NCBI GenBank assembly: GCA_015039315.1
Contig: WIDE01000041.1
Location: 62,001 to 126,000 of the forward strand
Direction: 5' to 3'
Length of the DNA stretch: 64,000 nt
DNA from: Clavulina sp. PMI_390
Taxonomy: Eukaryota > Basidiomycota > Agaricomycetes > Cantharellales > Hydnaceae
Position numbers and translations under genes: made by a program. The notes under the pieces were generated by a model that worked only from the letters and a program-made list of their open reading frames with translations, made no database searches and was not told the DNA's origin. Numbering within the stretch: the stretch's first letter is position 1; each line of letters starts with the position of its first letter. Below, one piece after another: positions 50,133 to 63,100 of this stretch.

Positions 50133-51588
50133 ATGATCCCACCAGCCCTTCGCCAATTATCAAGGGCCCGGCTGGCTGGTATAAACCCAGTACCCCGTGC
50201 CACTCCCACACTACCCACTGGGAGAAGATTCGCTCAAACGCGAGCAGCACCTCCTGATGCACCAGCTGCTCCAAAAGCCAAACCCAACAAATCACCATCA
50301 TCACTCAAGCGTACTGCATCTGCATCCCTCCCTATTCGTGCAAATCCCACCCCAACGCGAGGAGCTATTCAGCCGATCTACACTTTTGCTACCGCTGAGC
50401 AATATGACTTGACAAGAATACGATATTCCCTGTCTTCATCAGCAGTCCAGTTTCAGGAGGCTTGGTGGACGCTTCTTCCGGCAAATAGCTCGCTTGACTC
50501 CTCTGCAGGTGAAGCTTGGGTGTTCCGCAATGGTACCGTTGTGTGCTGGGGGGTGAGCGAGGAGGCCGCCACCTCATTTGTCCAGACGCTCGTCAAGAAT
50601 GCACATACTGCTCAGGTATCGCCATTGAAGATGATGGAGACCGAGGAGCTGGAATTTGTCGTTGACCCTGCCGAGTATGTGCCTATATCAACACCTGAGC
50701 ATTTCCGTCGAGCATATACTCATAACCGTGCCTGTCACTTCATTGTTCTTCAGGAAGACTCGCCTTCAAGGTGATCTCATCATCCTTGGGGAGACACCCG
50801 AGATGTCAGAACCAGAAGTCGTACCCAATATCCCCGCCAGCTCTCCCCTTCCCGCCGATACGTTCGCTGCGCGATACGCGTTCTCCCAAGCATTGGCAAG
50901 AAGCACAGCGCTTTCCGCGTTTGAAACGTCGCTAGATGTCTACATGGCTTCCGTCGAGAAGCTACCTGATGCACTCTCCGAAACTGGAAGCATCAACCTT
51001 CCGAGGAAGGTGCTTATCCAACAGCTGGGCAGACTGTTAAAGTTCCGGCAGAGCCTCAATCTGAGTCGGCAGAATTTTGGCGATACTCCAGACTTCTATT
51101 GGCAGGAGCCTGCATTGGAGAGTACGTGAAGTTCCGAGGTTACCTTATTACCGTTTTACTGAGCTTCACTCTGAATTCTCCCGCATTACAGAGTATTTCG
51201 TTACAATGAGTCGCGCGCTAGAGATTCCCGAGCGTACAGAGGCTATGAATCGGAAAATCACGTATGCTGCAGAGGTACAAGTTACCTTGCGTGAACTGCT
51301 GCATGAGGTCTGTCACGACAATCGAAACTGCGTTGGATTATGCTTACCTGATTTGTTTTGCATTCTCCTTCAACAGTCTGGTGGTGTCAGAATGGAGCTC
51401 ATTATCATCTACCTCATTGCCATTGAGGTTGTCATCGTAAGTCTCCACTGTGAAGACTGAATGCCCTAACGGTAACTGAACTCTACTATCAATAGGCCTT
51501 GATTCGCGATGGGCCAGAACTATGGCAGATGTTGACCGGCGAGGAGGACAAGGGCTCAGGAACTGAGAAGAAGACGCATCGTCATTAG
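50133..51588 (+). CDS. RMND1/DUF155 family mitochondrial protein
   Basis: Homologue of RMND1 (human) and Mrx10/Rmd1-type yeast proteins; the mitochondrial members are inner-membrane proteins linked to mitochondrial translation (family knowledge). The start at 50133 gives MIPPALRQLSRARLAGINPV, Arg-rich and without acid residues, a plausible presequence. The DUF155 core has ARRY-type motifs: YTFATAEQYDLTRIRYS, EAWVFRNGTVVCWGVSEEAA (about 50510-50570), EELEFVVDPAE spliced to KTRLQGDLIILGET (about 50670-50795), and FAARYAFSQALARSTALSAF. Helices follow with RKVLIQQLGRLLKFRQSLNL and, after an intron, KYFVTMSRALEIPERTEAMN. The hydrophobic C-terminal segment MELIIIYLIAIEVVI (about 51390-51440) is the typical anchor. 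About four introns. Paralogue type (RMND1 vs cytosolic Sif2) is chosen from the presequence. Confidence 0.86.
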
Positions 51589-51745
51589 ATTTATTGACAT
51601 AGACACCTCCACCAACCACATAGATCCTTAATCCCAATCCCCCTGTTGTTACATTTACTTTTATCATAGCTAAGGTACAAGTTTCTTGTACATTAATTCG
51701 CATATAGCCCTTGCTCTATCTTAGATAGCATTTCCATTCAATGGA

Positions 51746-53358
51746 TCATGATCGCTCAAAGGATGACAACTCCCAGAAGGCTACCCTCCCTTCTTTACCC
51801 CCAGTGGCCAGCCAACGAGTTCTCCGGCTATGGTCCTCCGCATCCCACCCATCGTCGTCACCGAACGCGTCAGCTTCATCATTGGCATCAGCGGATGCTG
51901 AGGGCGCCGCTTGAGGGTGCGCAAACGCAATCGCATATGCAGACCCAGTGTGATAATCGAGAGTTCCTAATGATTTGAAGGATTTCGTGCTATAAAGGCG
52001 AACTCTTAAAGGTGGTAGTTCGCATGAGCTCTCCATACGGACCAAGACCACGAAAGATTTTATACTGACTTTCCGTCCCAGCCAGCTACAGCACATACTC
52101 GCCCGTCTTCTCGAAGCGCAACGAAGGAGTTTCCTGGGTATTTGGTCCTCGTAATATGCATTCGATCTTCACCCGAGGCCAGTTCGTCCTATGACCATAT
52201 GCTCCGGTGAGATCATAGGGCTTAGCATTCAAGCAGGCGAGCTGACCTGGAGAAGAAATTTGGCTATCAGGTGGTCCGCAGAAACTGTCAAAGCAAACTT
52301 CTGATCCAGTGACACCGCCATCGCCATAACTTTGATAACACATTAGTCGGGAATAGACCGAGGGCCCCAAGGAGAGGAGGCACACCTGACTCGACGTGAG
52401 CTTTGCAGGTCCACAGCATGTCCCAAGTCTGCCCTTCTACACTCCGGTCTAGATAAGCGTCAGTCCTAGCGAACAAAGCCACATGCCCGGCTTCATACGC
52501 CGCCAAGAGTCGTAGCTGAGGCTTTGGCTTGTCTGCGAGGTCATGCCAATACATGTGGATTGCCATCAAGATACCTAAGGAATATACTCAATAAGAATAT
52601 TTCGAGGTGCTTTTGCATCAAGGGCCGTATCGAAGAGGGAAATTTTTCTTACCTGAGGAGTCGCCTCTACCATCTGGTTGGAACGTGTTGCCCAAGTCTT
52701 CTGCTTGAGATTCTGCCTGCTGCTTCCCGACTGCAGCATGTATTCGTGCCGTAGATGGCAAGGCCCAGACATCGGTCTACTAACAATGCGTAGTCATCAG
52801 TATCCATCCTTCCCATTGAAGGAGCGCAAACGCACAAGACCAGAGTCGACGAGGTTTGGCACTGCAACGAAGACCTCTTGGTCTTCACGTTTGATCTGTG
52901 GTGGGAGTATCGTCATTGAGAATCGACAGAAATTCAGGGAGTTCACATCTAAGGAGTAGAGAAGCGAGGGTGTCGACGAAGGGGACGAGCTGCCAACTGC
53001 TGTGTCTGCAACCATCGGCACGAGTGAAACTGCCTTCCACACATATAGTTTATTATCCCTTCCGTGACTGCAAGGCACAAGTTTTAATTGCGAGAGTAGT
53101 TTGCGGGTATTCATGTGTCTCGTACGTGATGACCTTCTCCTCCCATTCAGAGATAGTCAGGATTCCGCCTGTATGCGCCTGCCAGGCAGCCAAAGGTCGA
53201 AATGTTCGCGTCAGGGTACAAACAACACGCCCATCACCGTCACCGGAGTAGAGTCTCTCATTATCTGAGGAGAAGAACAGAGCATTGATTTGCTGAATGT
53301 GAAAACGCCCGATCGAGAACGGAGTGGGAGCACGGGAAGCCATTTGAGTGGAGGACAT
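51746..53358 (-). CDS. ASA1: ASTRA-associated WD-repeat protein Asa1
   Basis: Asa1 is a WD40 protein of the ASTRA complex that supports assembly of PIKK kinases with Tel2-Tti1-Tti2 (family knowledge). The start at 53358 (MSSTQMASRAPTPFS) is favoured; in-frame ATGs at 53382 and 53343 are alternatives. Blades: INALFFSSDNERLYSGDGDG and AAWQAHTGGILTI (about 53140-53300), HGRDNKLYVWKA (about 53030), the segment at 52790-52940 with VFVAVPNLVDSG, RLLAAYEAGHVALFA, WTCKAHVES (about 52390-52530). The C-terminal RRTRWLATGGKEGRVAFWEL (about 51760-51820) is the usual Asa1 ending. The protein is cytosolic/nuclear. About seven exons; central splice sites near 52100-52330 are only approximate. It is divergent from ACL4, about 100 bp apart. 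Confidence 0.8.
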
Positions 53359-53460
53359 GCAAATGAGTGTCAACTCGAACATTTTCGCTTCCGAGTCTAA
53401 TAGATCCTCGCTCTTCCCTATCTTGCTTTCCCTTCCTGAGCCTTCCTGCTTATCGGAAAC

Positions 53461-54904
53461 ATGGCTCGTTCAAAAAATGTAGGGCGATCAAAAAATCCCC
53501 CGAAAACTGCACCAACGTCCGCTTCTTCATCAAAAGAAAAGTCCAAACCTACTGTCCCTGCTCTTTTGGCAAAAGCTCAATCACTAATGGGAGAGATGGA
53601 CTTTGAGCTCGCCCGAAAATTTGTGGATCGAATACTTGAGGTGGAACCAAACCATTTCGAGGCGCGAGAGATGGCAGGTGTCATGGAGGCTGAAGAAGGA
53701 AATGTCGATTCTGCACGATCGGTGAGTTGTGTGTGGCCCGCGGCGTTTTTCAATGTGAATTTTCTCACCGAGAGAATGGCTTATCGTTATTCAAGTAGAT
53801 ATTCATTTCGCTAGTACCACCTTCTCCAACTGCACGAACTCCAGCATCTCACTCTGCATACCTGTACCTTGCCCAACTTACGTCCGATCCACGAGAGGCA
53901 CTTTCACATTATCAAGCAGCAGTCGATATTTTGCTAGGACTGATCAAGGGTAAAGAGAGGGCATTACCGCAACAAAATGATCCTGCCGATCCAGATCCCG
54001 AATCCGAGGCAGGGCTAAAACGAACCGCTATCAGCGCAATTGTTGCAATGGTAGAAATCTGGATGACATCCGATTTGTGGTGTGTTATATATACTTCAAA
54101 CCTATGAACAATTTCATGGCTAATGCCTTGTGCTATCTGCTAAGTATGGAACCAGAGGCGGAACAAACATGCGATTCGCTCATCTCAATGGCCCTATCAG
54201 CCGATCCAAATAACGTCGAAGCTCTGGACAGCCTTGCCTCTGTTCGGCTTTCTCAGAGTAGAGGCGAGGAAGCGAAACAAGTGGTGGAAAAGGCTTGGGA
54301 AATCACCCAATCCTTGGAACCAGGTATGGAACATTTCTTGGAGCAACTGTCGCCGAGCTGATGCTGATGAGCAATTCAGACGATCCAAGATACCCTCCAA
54401 TCTCATCTCAACTGTCTCTCGCTCGCCGATTCTTGGAGTTATCACTATTCTCGCAAGCTCTCCTGCTGCTCCAGAATATTCTGGGGATGGACGATGAAGA
54501 AGTAGATGCTTGGTACTTACAAGGATGGTGCTTCTTCCTGATGGCACAGAAAGTAAAGGAGACGGGCGAGAAGATTGAAGACTTAGGGTGGTCTGAGCTT
54601 GCACAGGACGCCCGAGATTGTCTCGAAGCATGCAAGAACGTGAGTCATTTATTGCTAGGGGCCATGCCAAGCACTTTTCTCATAGAGAATTTATTCAACG
54701 GCTCCGATTTTTTTTGCTACCTAGTTCTACACCCAGGGTGAACATGATGACGAAGAACTCATTGGTCATGTCCAGGAGTTGATTCAGCAGCTTGAGGAAG
54801 GTGGGATCAAGCCTTCGCTAGAAATAGAAGGAGATATGGACGACGGGGAAGGACTAGAAGAAGATTGGGAAGACGAAGAAGAGAGCGACGTGGAGATGGG
54901 CTGA
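53461..54904 (+). CDS. ACL4: TPR protein Acl4, assembly chaperone of ribosomal protein L4
   Basis: Acl4 is a TPR chaperone that captures nascent ribosomal protein Rpl4 (family knowledge). The start at 53461 gives MARSKNVGRSKNPPKTAPTS, basic and disordered. TPR units run from AKAQSLMGEMDFELARKFVD (about 53565), HSAYLYLAQLTSDPREALSH, SLISMALSADPNNVEALDSL (about 54170-54230), SLARRFLELSLFSQALLLLQ (about 54415-54475) to EEVDAWYLQGWCFFLMAQKV. The protein ends in a very acidic tail (GDMDDGEGLEEDWEDEEESD), a hallmark of Acl4 that shields the basic client. Four introns, including one that splits the CMEPEAEQTC stretch near 54079-54145. Stop at 54902. Length about 390 residues, as expected. Confidence 0.85.
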
Positions 54905-55303
54905 ATTGTTGCATGCTGCGAGTAGAGTAACAGCCTGAGATCGCAGTCAGGGGGATTATCAATTTGTCGGGATCGCAGCCCGGGCTTGAGTATTCGGTCC
55001 TGAGGGAATTCAGCTGGGGTGAGCTGTGGAGTATGACACAGCTGACGCGTCTTCCGGCAGTTGCGTGGCCTTTGCTGCGATTGCACAGTTGTACCATTCG
55101 GGCGCCGGCCTCGAGCGGGATGATTCACGTGAATTAGTTAATGGAACAGCCTCACGGGCACTGTCTTTTGCAGCTCAACTCGCAAAATATCGTTTCTTTC
55201 GATACATTCCTCTCGGCTCTGAGTCATAAAGAATGACGGGGCCGATGTATTTGGATGCTTGTACTTGTTGACATCATCCTTCCGCCCGCCTTCACCTGCC
55301 TGG
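54905..55303. promoter_or_regulatory. Intergenic region between ACL4 and OMA1
   Basis: About 400 bp of same-strand spacer with the ACL4 3' end and the OMA1 promoter. No gene or site recognised. Confidence 0.4.
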
Positions 55304-57507
55304 ATGCATCACATTGCGAACCTGAATGCTCCCTTGAAAACTTATTCTAATGGCGCCTCTCTGCGCCTATTTTCAGCACATTCTAAGCCTATCTTGAAAT
55401 CTCGAGCTTTTCCGAGGTCGTATCCCTGCTTGCAGGCTTCAATAGCGCAGGCGCCCATTCCCCGACGAAATCTCTCATCCTTGTCTTCCTCGCCCCTGTC
55501 TTACCCCAGGCCATTAATAGTGCCACCTCAGCATCGACCATTTGGTTCATCTTCCAGAGCTTTCCATGGTCTCTCTTCGTCATCTTCTCATCGAGCAGTA
55601 CCCTATCAGTACCCACCATCAAGAATACTTTTACCCACAATCCTTATCCCTATATCCAACTCTCGCTCGTTCCACGCTTCTAGGAGAGTACAAGGGCACC
55701 CAATCCTTGTTATTCTTCTCCCCCTCCTAAAGTCATCAGCATCACTGGGCCTTATCAAAACTGGTGGGTAACAAATGGTCCAGCTGCCATCACTACAACT
55801 CACGTCGTCTCCCCTTCGTCCTCAGTCGCCCGAATAACTTTGTCGCTGCTTCCTGTATTCTGGATTAAGAAATTCAAGGTTGGAAATTACGTATTCTGAT
55901 GCCCCAGCGTATCCCTCACCACATACTGTAGATTGTAGCATGGCTGCGTCGTAATATGTCAAGAAAGGAGGTGGACGAACTATTCCCACAGAAAAAAGCG
56001 ATAGCGCTGAATCACCTCAAGATTATTAACAAACTAATTTGGGCTACGTTGTTCATTCCTGGTTTTCTAATGCTCCTTATTATCGGCGCCAGCCTGGAGC
56101 GAACGCCTCTCACAGGACGGTATGGCCGCAGCCTTTCTGATTTTGAAATTACCCATCTCATGACTCAATTTTCGTTAGGTGGCGCTTGATTACTCTCTCT
56201 CCAGCGGAAGAGGAGGAGATCGCCGATGAACTTCGCGGCAGCGGATGGTACAAGGCCATTCTCGAAATCCTAACCAATGATTCTCCTGATGGGAAAACCC
56301 CGCCACGAATCGTTCCACGCAGCGACTGGCGCTACCAGTGGGTTGAACAAACGCTTCGGCGACTCGAAGCCAGCATTCTTGTCATGAATGACCACCGGAA
56401 TCTAAGCGAGCTGTTTGACAGGATGCGCTTGGAGGCCGCCTCCCTTCCCCCTCCCCCAGAATATCCTCTCTTGCCGCGGCCTCGTGCCTCTCAGGTACTC
56501 CATTCCATACCCCTTTCTGACGACCATCACGGCCCACATTCTGCGGATCAGCCGCATACCCACCATCATTCCCCTCACACACTCCTTGGCCCTCCTTATT
56601 CGCTTCTGATCATTGAGAATCCTGACCGGAATGCCTTCTCATACGGCTTCGGTGCGGATGGTTCAGGCGGGATCGTACTGTACACAGGGTTCCTCGACGA
56701 GGTGCTTTCCTTGACGTGTACTGAGCATCCAACAACGTCACAGCAACCACAATCCTCGAGTTCCTTCTTGGGCTCCTTCTTTGGTGGACAGAGCGTGTCC
56801 AGGCCACCAAGTCCTGCTCCTAAAACCCCGTCATCACTCCAGACCTCAGCTCTAGCAACGCTGCTATCACATGAGCTATCGCATTTAGTGTTGTCTCATC
56901 ATCTAGAGACCTTGTCCTCTGGACAATTTATCCCCCTCGTAACGGGGATTGTGCTCGACTTTGCTCGTGTCGTCATCTTCCCATGTGAGTTTTATTTGCT
57001 GTTCAATTAGCGTATTGCCTTGCCCCCTAGCTGAATTTTCATTCACGCCCCCTAGTCACGTTTATCTTTGGACCCTTCATCTCTGATGCCCTGGCGGATG
57101 CATCCCGTCTAGGGATGCGCGAGCTCTCGAGAGCGTCCGAAGCTTGCGCATCTCGCGAGCTCGAGCTCGAAGCTGACCGCGTCTCCTTGCGTCTGATGGC
57201 CCTTGCAGGCTTTGATCCTCATCGGACCATTGCGTTCTGGGAGGATCGCTTGAATGATACTTGGGCCTTGGATGCGGACGCCGTGCGGCATAGTGGGGCA
57301 ATGCCCACGGCCAGTTTTTGGAGCCCGCATGCGGGGTCAGCGGACGCGAACGTACTTGGCCCCAGTGGAGAACGTCCTGCAGGGAGCCATCCCCTTGGGA
57401 GTGAGCGGGTACGGCGGCTGAGAAAAGAGCTGGAAAAGTGGGAGGAGGAAAGGGAGAGGTTGAAGAGGATGCAGCAGGAGGCGGAGTCTGCTGCTGCGCT
57501 TGGGTAG
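55304..57507 (+). CDS. OMA1: OMA1-type mitochondrial M48 metalloprotease
   Basis: OMA1 is an inner-membrane zinc protease in mitochondrial quality control (family knowledge). The start at 55304 gives MHHIANLNAPLKTYSNGASL, followed by a long Ser/Arg/Pro-rich presequence-like region to about 55690. Membrane segments: HPILVILLPLLKSSASLGLI (about 55700) and KLIWATLFIPGFLMLLIIGA (about 56035-56090). The peptidase has IIENPDRNAFSYGFG and GGIVLYTGFLDEV, then the HExxH motif in LATLLSHELSHLVLSHH (about 56860-56905). The third zinc ligand lies in ELELEADRVSLRLMALAGFD (about 57160-57215). A Ser/Pro-rich insert (56730-56840) separates the gate from the HExxH helix, longer than in yeast Oma1. The C-terminus is a charged helix ending ESAAALG. 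Five or so exons; a small exon (SLLPVFWIKKFK, near 55820-55880) is inferred. Confidence 0.88.
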
Positions 57508-58056
57508 GTAGGGCTCATCATGGATTGTGTGTGCTCCCAGGGATGGGGGCTAGGTTCTGGGCTGGTTGTTAGATTTCGTTTGTTGATTTTTGGGACCTAT
57601 CAGGATTGGTGATGGAAGAGTGGAGAACGCTCGAAGGGAGGAGGAGCACGACCGCTCAAAATGCTTGGGATGGGGCTCTTCATTTATGTGGTGCTCACGC
57701 GCGGCTATATACGCATAGTGAGTCTTCGACTGTTTCCAGATGGTCTTCCAATGATCAGGGGCCTACCATATTATTCATCGCCTGTCTCAACAGAACGCGC
57801 CTCTGGTTTGATTCTAGAATTTCGTCTGCTGCACTCATGACCCGCTATCTATCGTGTTTGTTCGATCGACAACCCCTTCTATCTATCCAGCTCGCTACTT
57901 CGTTAGTAATCGCACCTGTATCATTCGGACTCCCCTGGCCAAGTTGTCATAATGTACATTACCAATCAATTTGTGGATGCATTTCGTGATGATAGAGAAA
58001 AACATGGGAAGGATGCGAATCGTACGATGTACATATAACTCGTAAACGGTAGTCAA
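57508..58056. other. Convergent intergenic region
   Basis: About 550 bp between the stops of OMA1 and the Svf1-like gene. A plus-strand open frame at 57606-57989 has no motif and is probably 3' UTR. Nothing else seen. Confidence 0.4.
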
Positions 58057-59548
58057 TTATGAGATGAATGTAGCCTCATTGAAGGTCACGCCCGAAACTG
58101 TGATGGTCTTTGCCTCTGTGCCTTCTCCGCCAACGAGCGACGCTGGGGCAGTGATAGTCAAAGTAGCCGGGTTGAACCACTAAAATATATTTGTCAGCAA
58201 ACTAGCGTAATAGAGGTGCTTCGATGACATACCTGATATATATAAGGTTTCGTCCCTGCAACGTAGTTGACAAAGGCTTTGAGGATTGTCGGGATCTCGG
58301 CAAGAACATCGACCTTCTCGACCAGCCCCTTGGGAGCTGCAGGCGTACCAACCTCAACGATAGACTCTGCGCTAACAATTCCAGCAGCATCATCCACGAC
58401 GGACGCACCCTTCCAAACGTACTTAATCTTGGAGGGCTTGAGGTACCCAGTGTCGGCATCGGCTTCGGGATCGATATGCTCCGCGCGCGACACGATGGGA
58501 CCATCATCAGAAGCTGCCTCATCGGGCCACCGAGTCTCTCCGGTGACAGCAACGAGCTTGCCACCGACAACAATGGACCCGATGTTCACAATGACACCAC
58601 CTGATCCAGCGCCCTTCCGACCATACGCATCGATGGTCTTGAACTCCATCTGGACGGCAGAGGTCCCGCCATTCTCCTCACTCTGGAAGTCGCAAAAGTT
58701 CCAGCTGGCAGCAACGAGGTCGGGACGCATGCCTTGAATGGCGTGGATGAACATGCCTGTTCCCTTAGCCTCGATCGCCTGACCCTTGTTGATGATGTGC
58801 CCAGAGATGTGGGTGCGGGGCCAGAAGCGATGGACAACGTAGCCATCAGGGGAGTCGGGGTTGTGTCCGAAATAGGAGAAACCACCCTTGGGACCCTTGC
58901 CCAGCTTGAAGCCAGAGATCGCCGCCGGTCGCGACACCTCGACAGAGATCTGCAGATCCTTGTCAAGGTTTGCAGTGATCATATACGACTCGGCAAATGT
59001 AGAATCGGATGGTGCGGCGTTGTGCGCGACGGTGAACGAGTCGGATTTGGAGGAACGCTTGTCATAAGTCTTGGAGCCAGTGGAGGGAGGAGGAGTGACG
59101 AAATTAGAAACATTGACGGATTTCCAGGTTTTTTCCTGAGACTTGGGGTCCCATATCTTGCAAGCAAACTGCACTGTGGGATAGAACATCCTAAGGGACC
59201 AGAAGTCAGGACATTATCTAGTCAGGAACCGTCGTCGCCGTCGCCGTTGAACGGCGTAAGCCAAAGACACTCACCCAGCAGAAGAGTGAATGATTTGGAG
59301 GATCAAGAACGTGCCATCCTCGAGAGTGTGGTACCAGACTTGCGTCTCAGTTACGAATCCACTACCGATCGTCCATTCGAGATCCTTGGGCTCGAGAGGT
59401 GCGAAATGATCCTTGGCCTCGAAGGCACTGGTCACTGGCCGAAAGGTGGGCGCAGTGGGATCGACAGTAGTACTAATGCGGAATGTGTGGGTTAGTCCTG
59501 AATTTCCGATAGCGATGGGAAGAAACTTTACAAAAAGCTGGAAAACAT
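58057..59548 (-). CDS. SVF1: Svf1-like survival factor (lipocalin-like)
   Basis: Svf1 is a two-lipocalin-fold protein needed for survival under oxidative stress and linked to ceramide transport (family knowledge). The start at 59548 gives MFSSFF; a short first exon is spliced (GTAAAG donor near 59531) to TTTVDPTAPTFRPVTSAFEA. Conserved segments: DLEWTIGSGFVTETQVWYHT (about 59320-59380), FLILQIIHSSAG joined to MFYPTVQFACKIW (59189), SYMITANLDKDLQISVEVSR (about 58930-58990), VVHRFWPRTHISGHI (about 58790-58840), GMFIHAIQGMRPDLVAASWN and FCDFQSEENGGTSAVQMEF (about 58640-58740). A final exon FNPATLTITAPASLVGGEGT ends at 58057. The amphipathic N-terminus (MFSSFF) is known to bind membranes in Svf1. 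Three introns. Assignment secure. Confidence 0.9.
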
Positions 59549-60194
59549 GGTGGTAGCCTCAAGGCTGGTTGGATCGCGGACAGGAACGGAAATTCGAGAG
59601 CCGTGGGAACCCAACCCTGTTAATTCAGTAGACTTTACTCCAACTAACAAAGTGTGTACGATCAGATAACAGAAAGAGTTTGTAGTTGACACTACCGGAT
59701 AACTGACCCTCTATTTATCTAATTTTGCTTTCACTCTCATTGGCATCTCTTTCGGTCAGTGCAGCCCGAAGATCTTGCCCAGGTTTAGCGGTCAGCAAGA
59801 CCCTCGACCTGATTACAGACTGCCAGTCATTCCTGAACCTATGGGAGTTTATACTGGTTTTATTCTTCTTTGATTTTTCATGGCCGGGGCTAGGCTCTAT
59901 TGATACTTATACCTTCGCCAGTTGCAGGTGAACAACAGGAATCATATTCTCCACAGCCACCAAGATTCTCCCCGAGTCCGAGAATCGTAGCGTTATCAAG
60001 ATCCCTAGATCCACCCCAGTTTCACCATGAATTACTATTGGCGGACGCATCCTATCGTCAACGCAACTCTGCGAGGAGAGTGTGAAATGTTGGCATGTTG
60101 TTTGCCACCGAACTTGTTCAAACTTGTGTTGTACTAAAAGGAGTCTCTCAACATGAACACATATACTTTCTTTTAGCACACATCTCACCCTCCC
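59549..60194. promoter_or_regulatory. Bidirectional promoter region, SVF1 / arrestin
   Basis: About 650 bp between divergent starts; some of it may be leader exon for either gene. Contains a TATA-like stretch (acatatacttt near 60160-60172). No coding frame of note. Confidence 0.4.
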
Positions 60195-63100
60195 ATGAAC
60201 GAATCAGAGCACCACCCCAAGCTTAGGGTCCAAGCGATTTTAGGATCCCCTGTTTTCGTTGCTGGAGGCGACATCTACGGGAAGGTCGAGATCGAGAGTC
60301 GCACCGATGTTGACCTAGGGTTGAGAAGCATCTTTGTCGAATTGAGCGCCACTGAACGTACGTAGCTCAGACCGTATAGTCTCCTAACATGAAGTGTCTC
60401 ACATTCATATTTTTGGTGATTTTTATCTCGCCTTAGAATTGACCGCCAAATTTCATGCAGCAACGTCACAGTTCATTGATACTCGCAGACTCTTCCAAGC
60501 ACCTTCCCTTCCTCCTTCAAACGCCGTGAGGCCTAGAAATAAGTCGTCTACACACTCGGATGCTGATATTCCTCCGGACTATCGCCCTGCGCGGAAAGGC
60601 ACAACATCCTTCCTCTTCAAACTTCCCCTCCCCTCGAGCGCCCCTTCGTCAATACAGTTCAACGGAACACTTGCGACCATAACATATCGGCTCAAAGCTG
60701 CAGTAGAGGTCTTCTGGAGGGGAGAGCATAAGCTCATTGTCGACAACCACAACATCAACGTTGTGGAAGCCGCGACACAGAATGTTGGTGGTTGGGATGT
60801 ACAGAATGGTGTGGTTGCTCTTGGCGATGGTGGCAATATCTGGAGTCACGGGAAGATACTCGATCCATTTGTCGTCGGTGGACAGAACATTACTTGTCGA
60901 CTGCACGTCAAAAACAACGGCCTAACGAAGGTACGCTCGCCTTGTGCCAATGGCAGAGTTAACCTCTGAGGGAACGATTCCTTTTTAGATATCCAAGATC
61001 TCCATGAAGCTGATCAGAAAACTCCGCCTTGAGTATCCACCCACTGATGGTCCCACCATTGAAGCCTCTGACACTCTGGCCAACGTTCCATTCGACGGCC
61101 CAGAATACACTGTTCAATCCTTCTCCGAGGGCGTGGCTCATCTTTCAATGACGGTGCCCCGCACTACTCGTGGCGTGCGTCGTGGCCCCCGCGAAGCCCT
61201 CGACGCACGAGGAAAGCCATCCACCAAAGATGGACTCTTCCATGTTCAGTGCTATGTTGCTGTGTCGATGTTGACAGGAAGTCAAACACCAGAAGTTGAA
61301 ATGCTTATACCAGTACAGGTGTATCACCAAATGGCGATTCCCGATTTCATGCGTTTTCCGCTCGAGAGCCCTGTGCCACATCCTACGTCGCCAATATACA
61401 ACCCTCCCTATCACCCTCAGAGTCCTCCGGTTTCCCCTCCCCAAGACGCCTACACAGACTATTCTGCAGGGATGCCAAATGGCGGCTATACCCCACCCGA
61501 TCCGGCTACCCAATGGTCACCTACTGGCTCACCCACCCCAGGCCCTCTGCCCCCACGTGCACTTCCCCTGCCTCCGTCCGGTTCCCCTGCACCTGGCCCT
61601 GGTGTCTATCAGCCAACTTATCAAGTACCCGCGGGGGCACAATGGGCTCCCGAGCAGCACCCAATATCACCGCCGACCGCTCCACAGCATGAGTTTTACT
61701 TTGACGCTTATTCAAATGCCCAAGACGCAACCTATTATGACGCACCCTCCAATGCTGCAAGACAGCTGCCTCCACGCCCGAGGAGTGCAGGGCCCACCCC
61801 TCAGGCGATGTATATGGGTGACTACCAAAACCTCCAAGGAATGCCGAATGCACTCCCCTACCCCGTCCCGGTGGATGCTCACTACACCACACAATATACG
61901 CAATTTGACCACACAATGCCACACACGTACGCACCAGAAGGAAACGCGGTGCCAAACAATCGTGCCCCTCCCTATGAGCATTCCTTCCCGTACTCCCAAC
62001 CTTCGCCCAATTTCGTGAGTACTCCCAATTCCAACGATAGCGTTCGTGCCGAAACGGTGCTCGTGGACGACCGTGCTTCTCGTATATCAAGACACCTCCG
62101 ACTTACTTCTCGACATCGATCTGTCTCCCCTCCTCGGGCTCGTCGGTCTTTGATCATTTCTCTTCCTTCTCAATCTATAGGCATAACAACACCTCAGGAC
62201 GCTAACACTGCCTGCTCAAAGCCTTCATTTGACCGTAATTTTATTCGTGGTTCTGCTCCGGGCACCCGCTCTGATGCCGCCAGGAACGACCTGGAACGGA
62301 GTGATGCCCCGAACGACCCACCTATTTTATCCCCCAAACCTATTCCCTCCCCACGAGGCTCATACTTTAATGTCGTCAATTCCCCGCTAGCAGAGTCGAC
62401 ATCAGCAGAAGAATCAAGAGCACAAACCAAAGTTCATGACGGAAACCCTGCGCCTGATGGGGCGGCCGAGCCAACAGCTGATCAACGGCTTGACAAAACA
62501 CTTCCTAGGCTTCCTAGGCTTTCAGATTCATCGACAATCCACACAGCCCCAACATTGCGCGGGGGTTCTAACACAATACAGACTCCTGGCGAGCCACCAA
62601 CAGGGACGAACACTACATCGCAATCCTCGGTGGCGAACACCGACCTAAGAGGTATCCCTGCAGCGGCGTTTGATGAATCGACCATCGACAGCGCGATGAT
62701 GTCCAGTACTCCAGGCGATGCTCGCATTGAGAACCCTTTCAATCTTCCCCTCAGCTTCGAGTTGGAGTCCGATGCAGGATCTAGTACGGCCAGCTATGAC
62801 CCTGACGCTCCACATGGGGCTGGCGCCGCAGGAAGAGGGCCTGGTGGCCTCACATTATTGGAGAGAAGGCTGCGGCCTGCCGTGTTTGATATCTTTCCGG
62901 CTGTCCCGCAAGCTTCCGCTGTGCAAGTCCCTGTTACCCCCAAGCCAGACCCCCCAACCTTGTTCAATGACGCTGCCCCAGCATCTGCTCGAGCCGCGAC
63001 TCCAGTCCAAGGTTCTCAGAAGCTCGAGGCGGCCCTTGGGGCTAGGCTGAGGAAAGTTTCTCAGGAGGAGAAACGCGTACAGTCAACTGCGTTGGTTGCT

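Noticed and set aside
58734..59495. Long plus-strand open frame of about 250 codons
   Set aside because: Exactly antisense to well-supported SVF1 exons; no family motif; an effect of codon bias on the opposite strand.
61521..62090. Minus-strand open frame of 189 codons
   Set aside because: Antisense to the Pro-rich arrestin tail; no motif.
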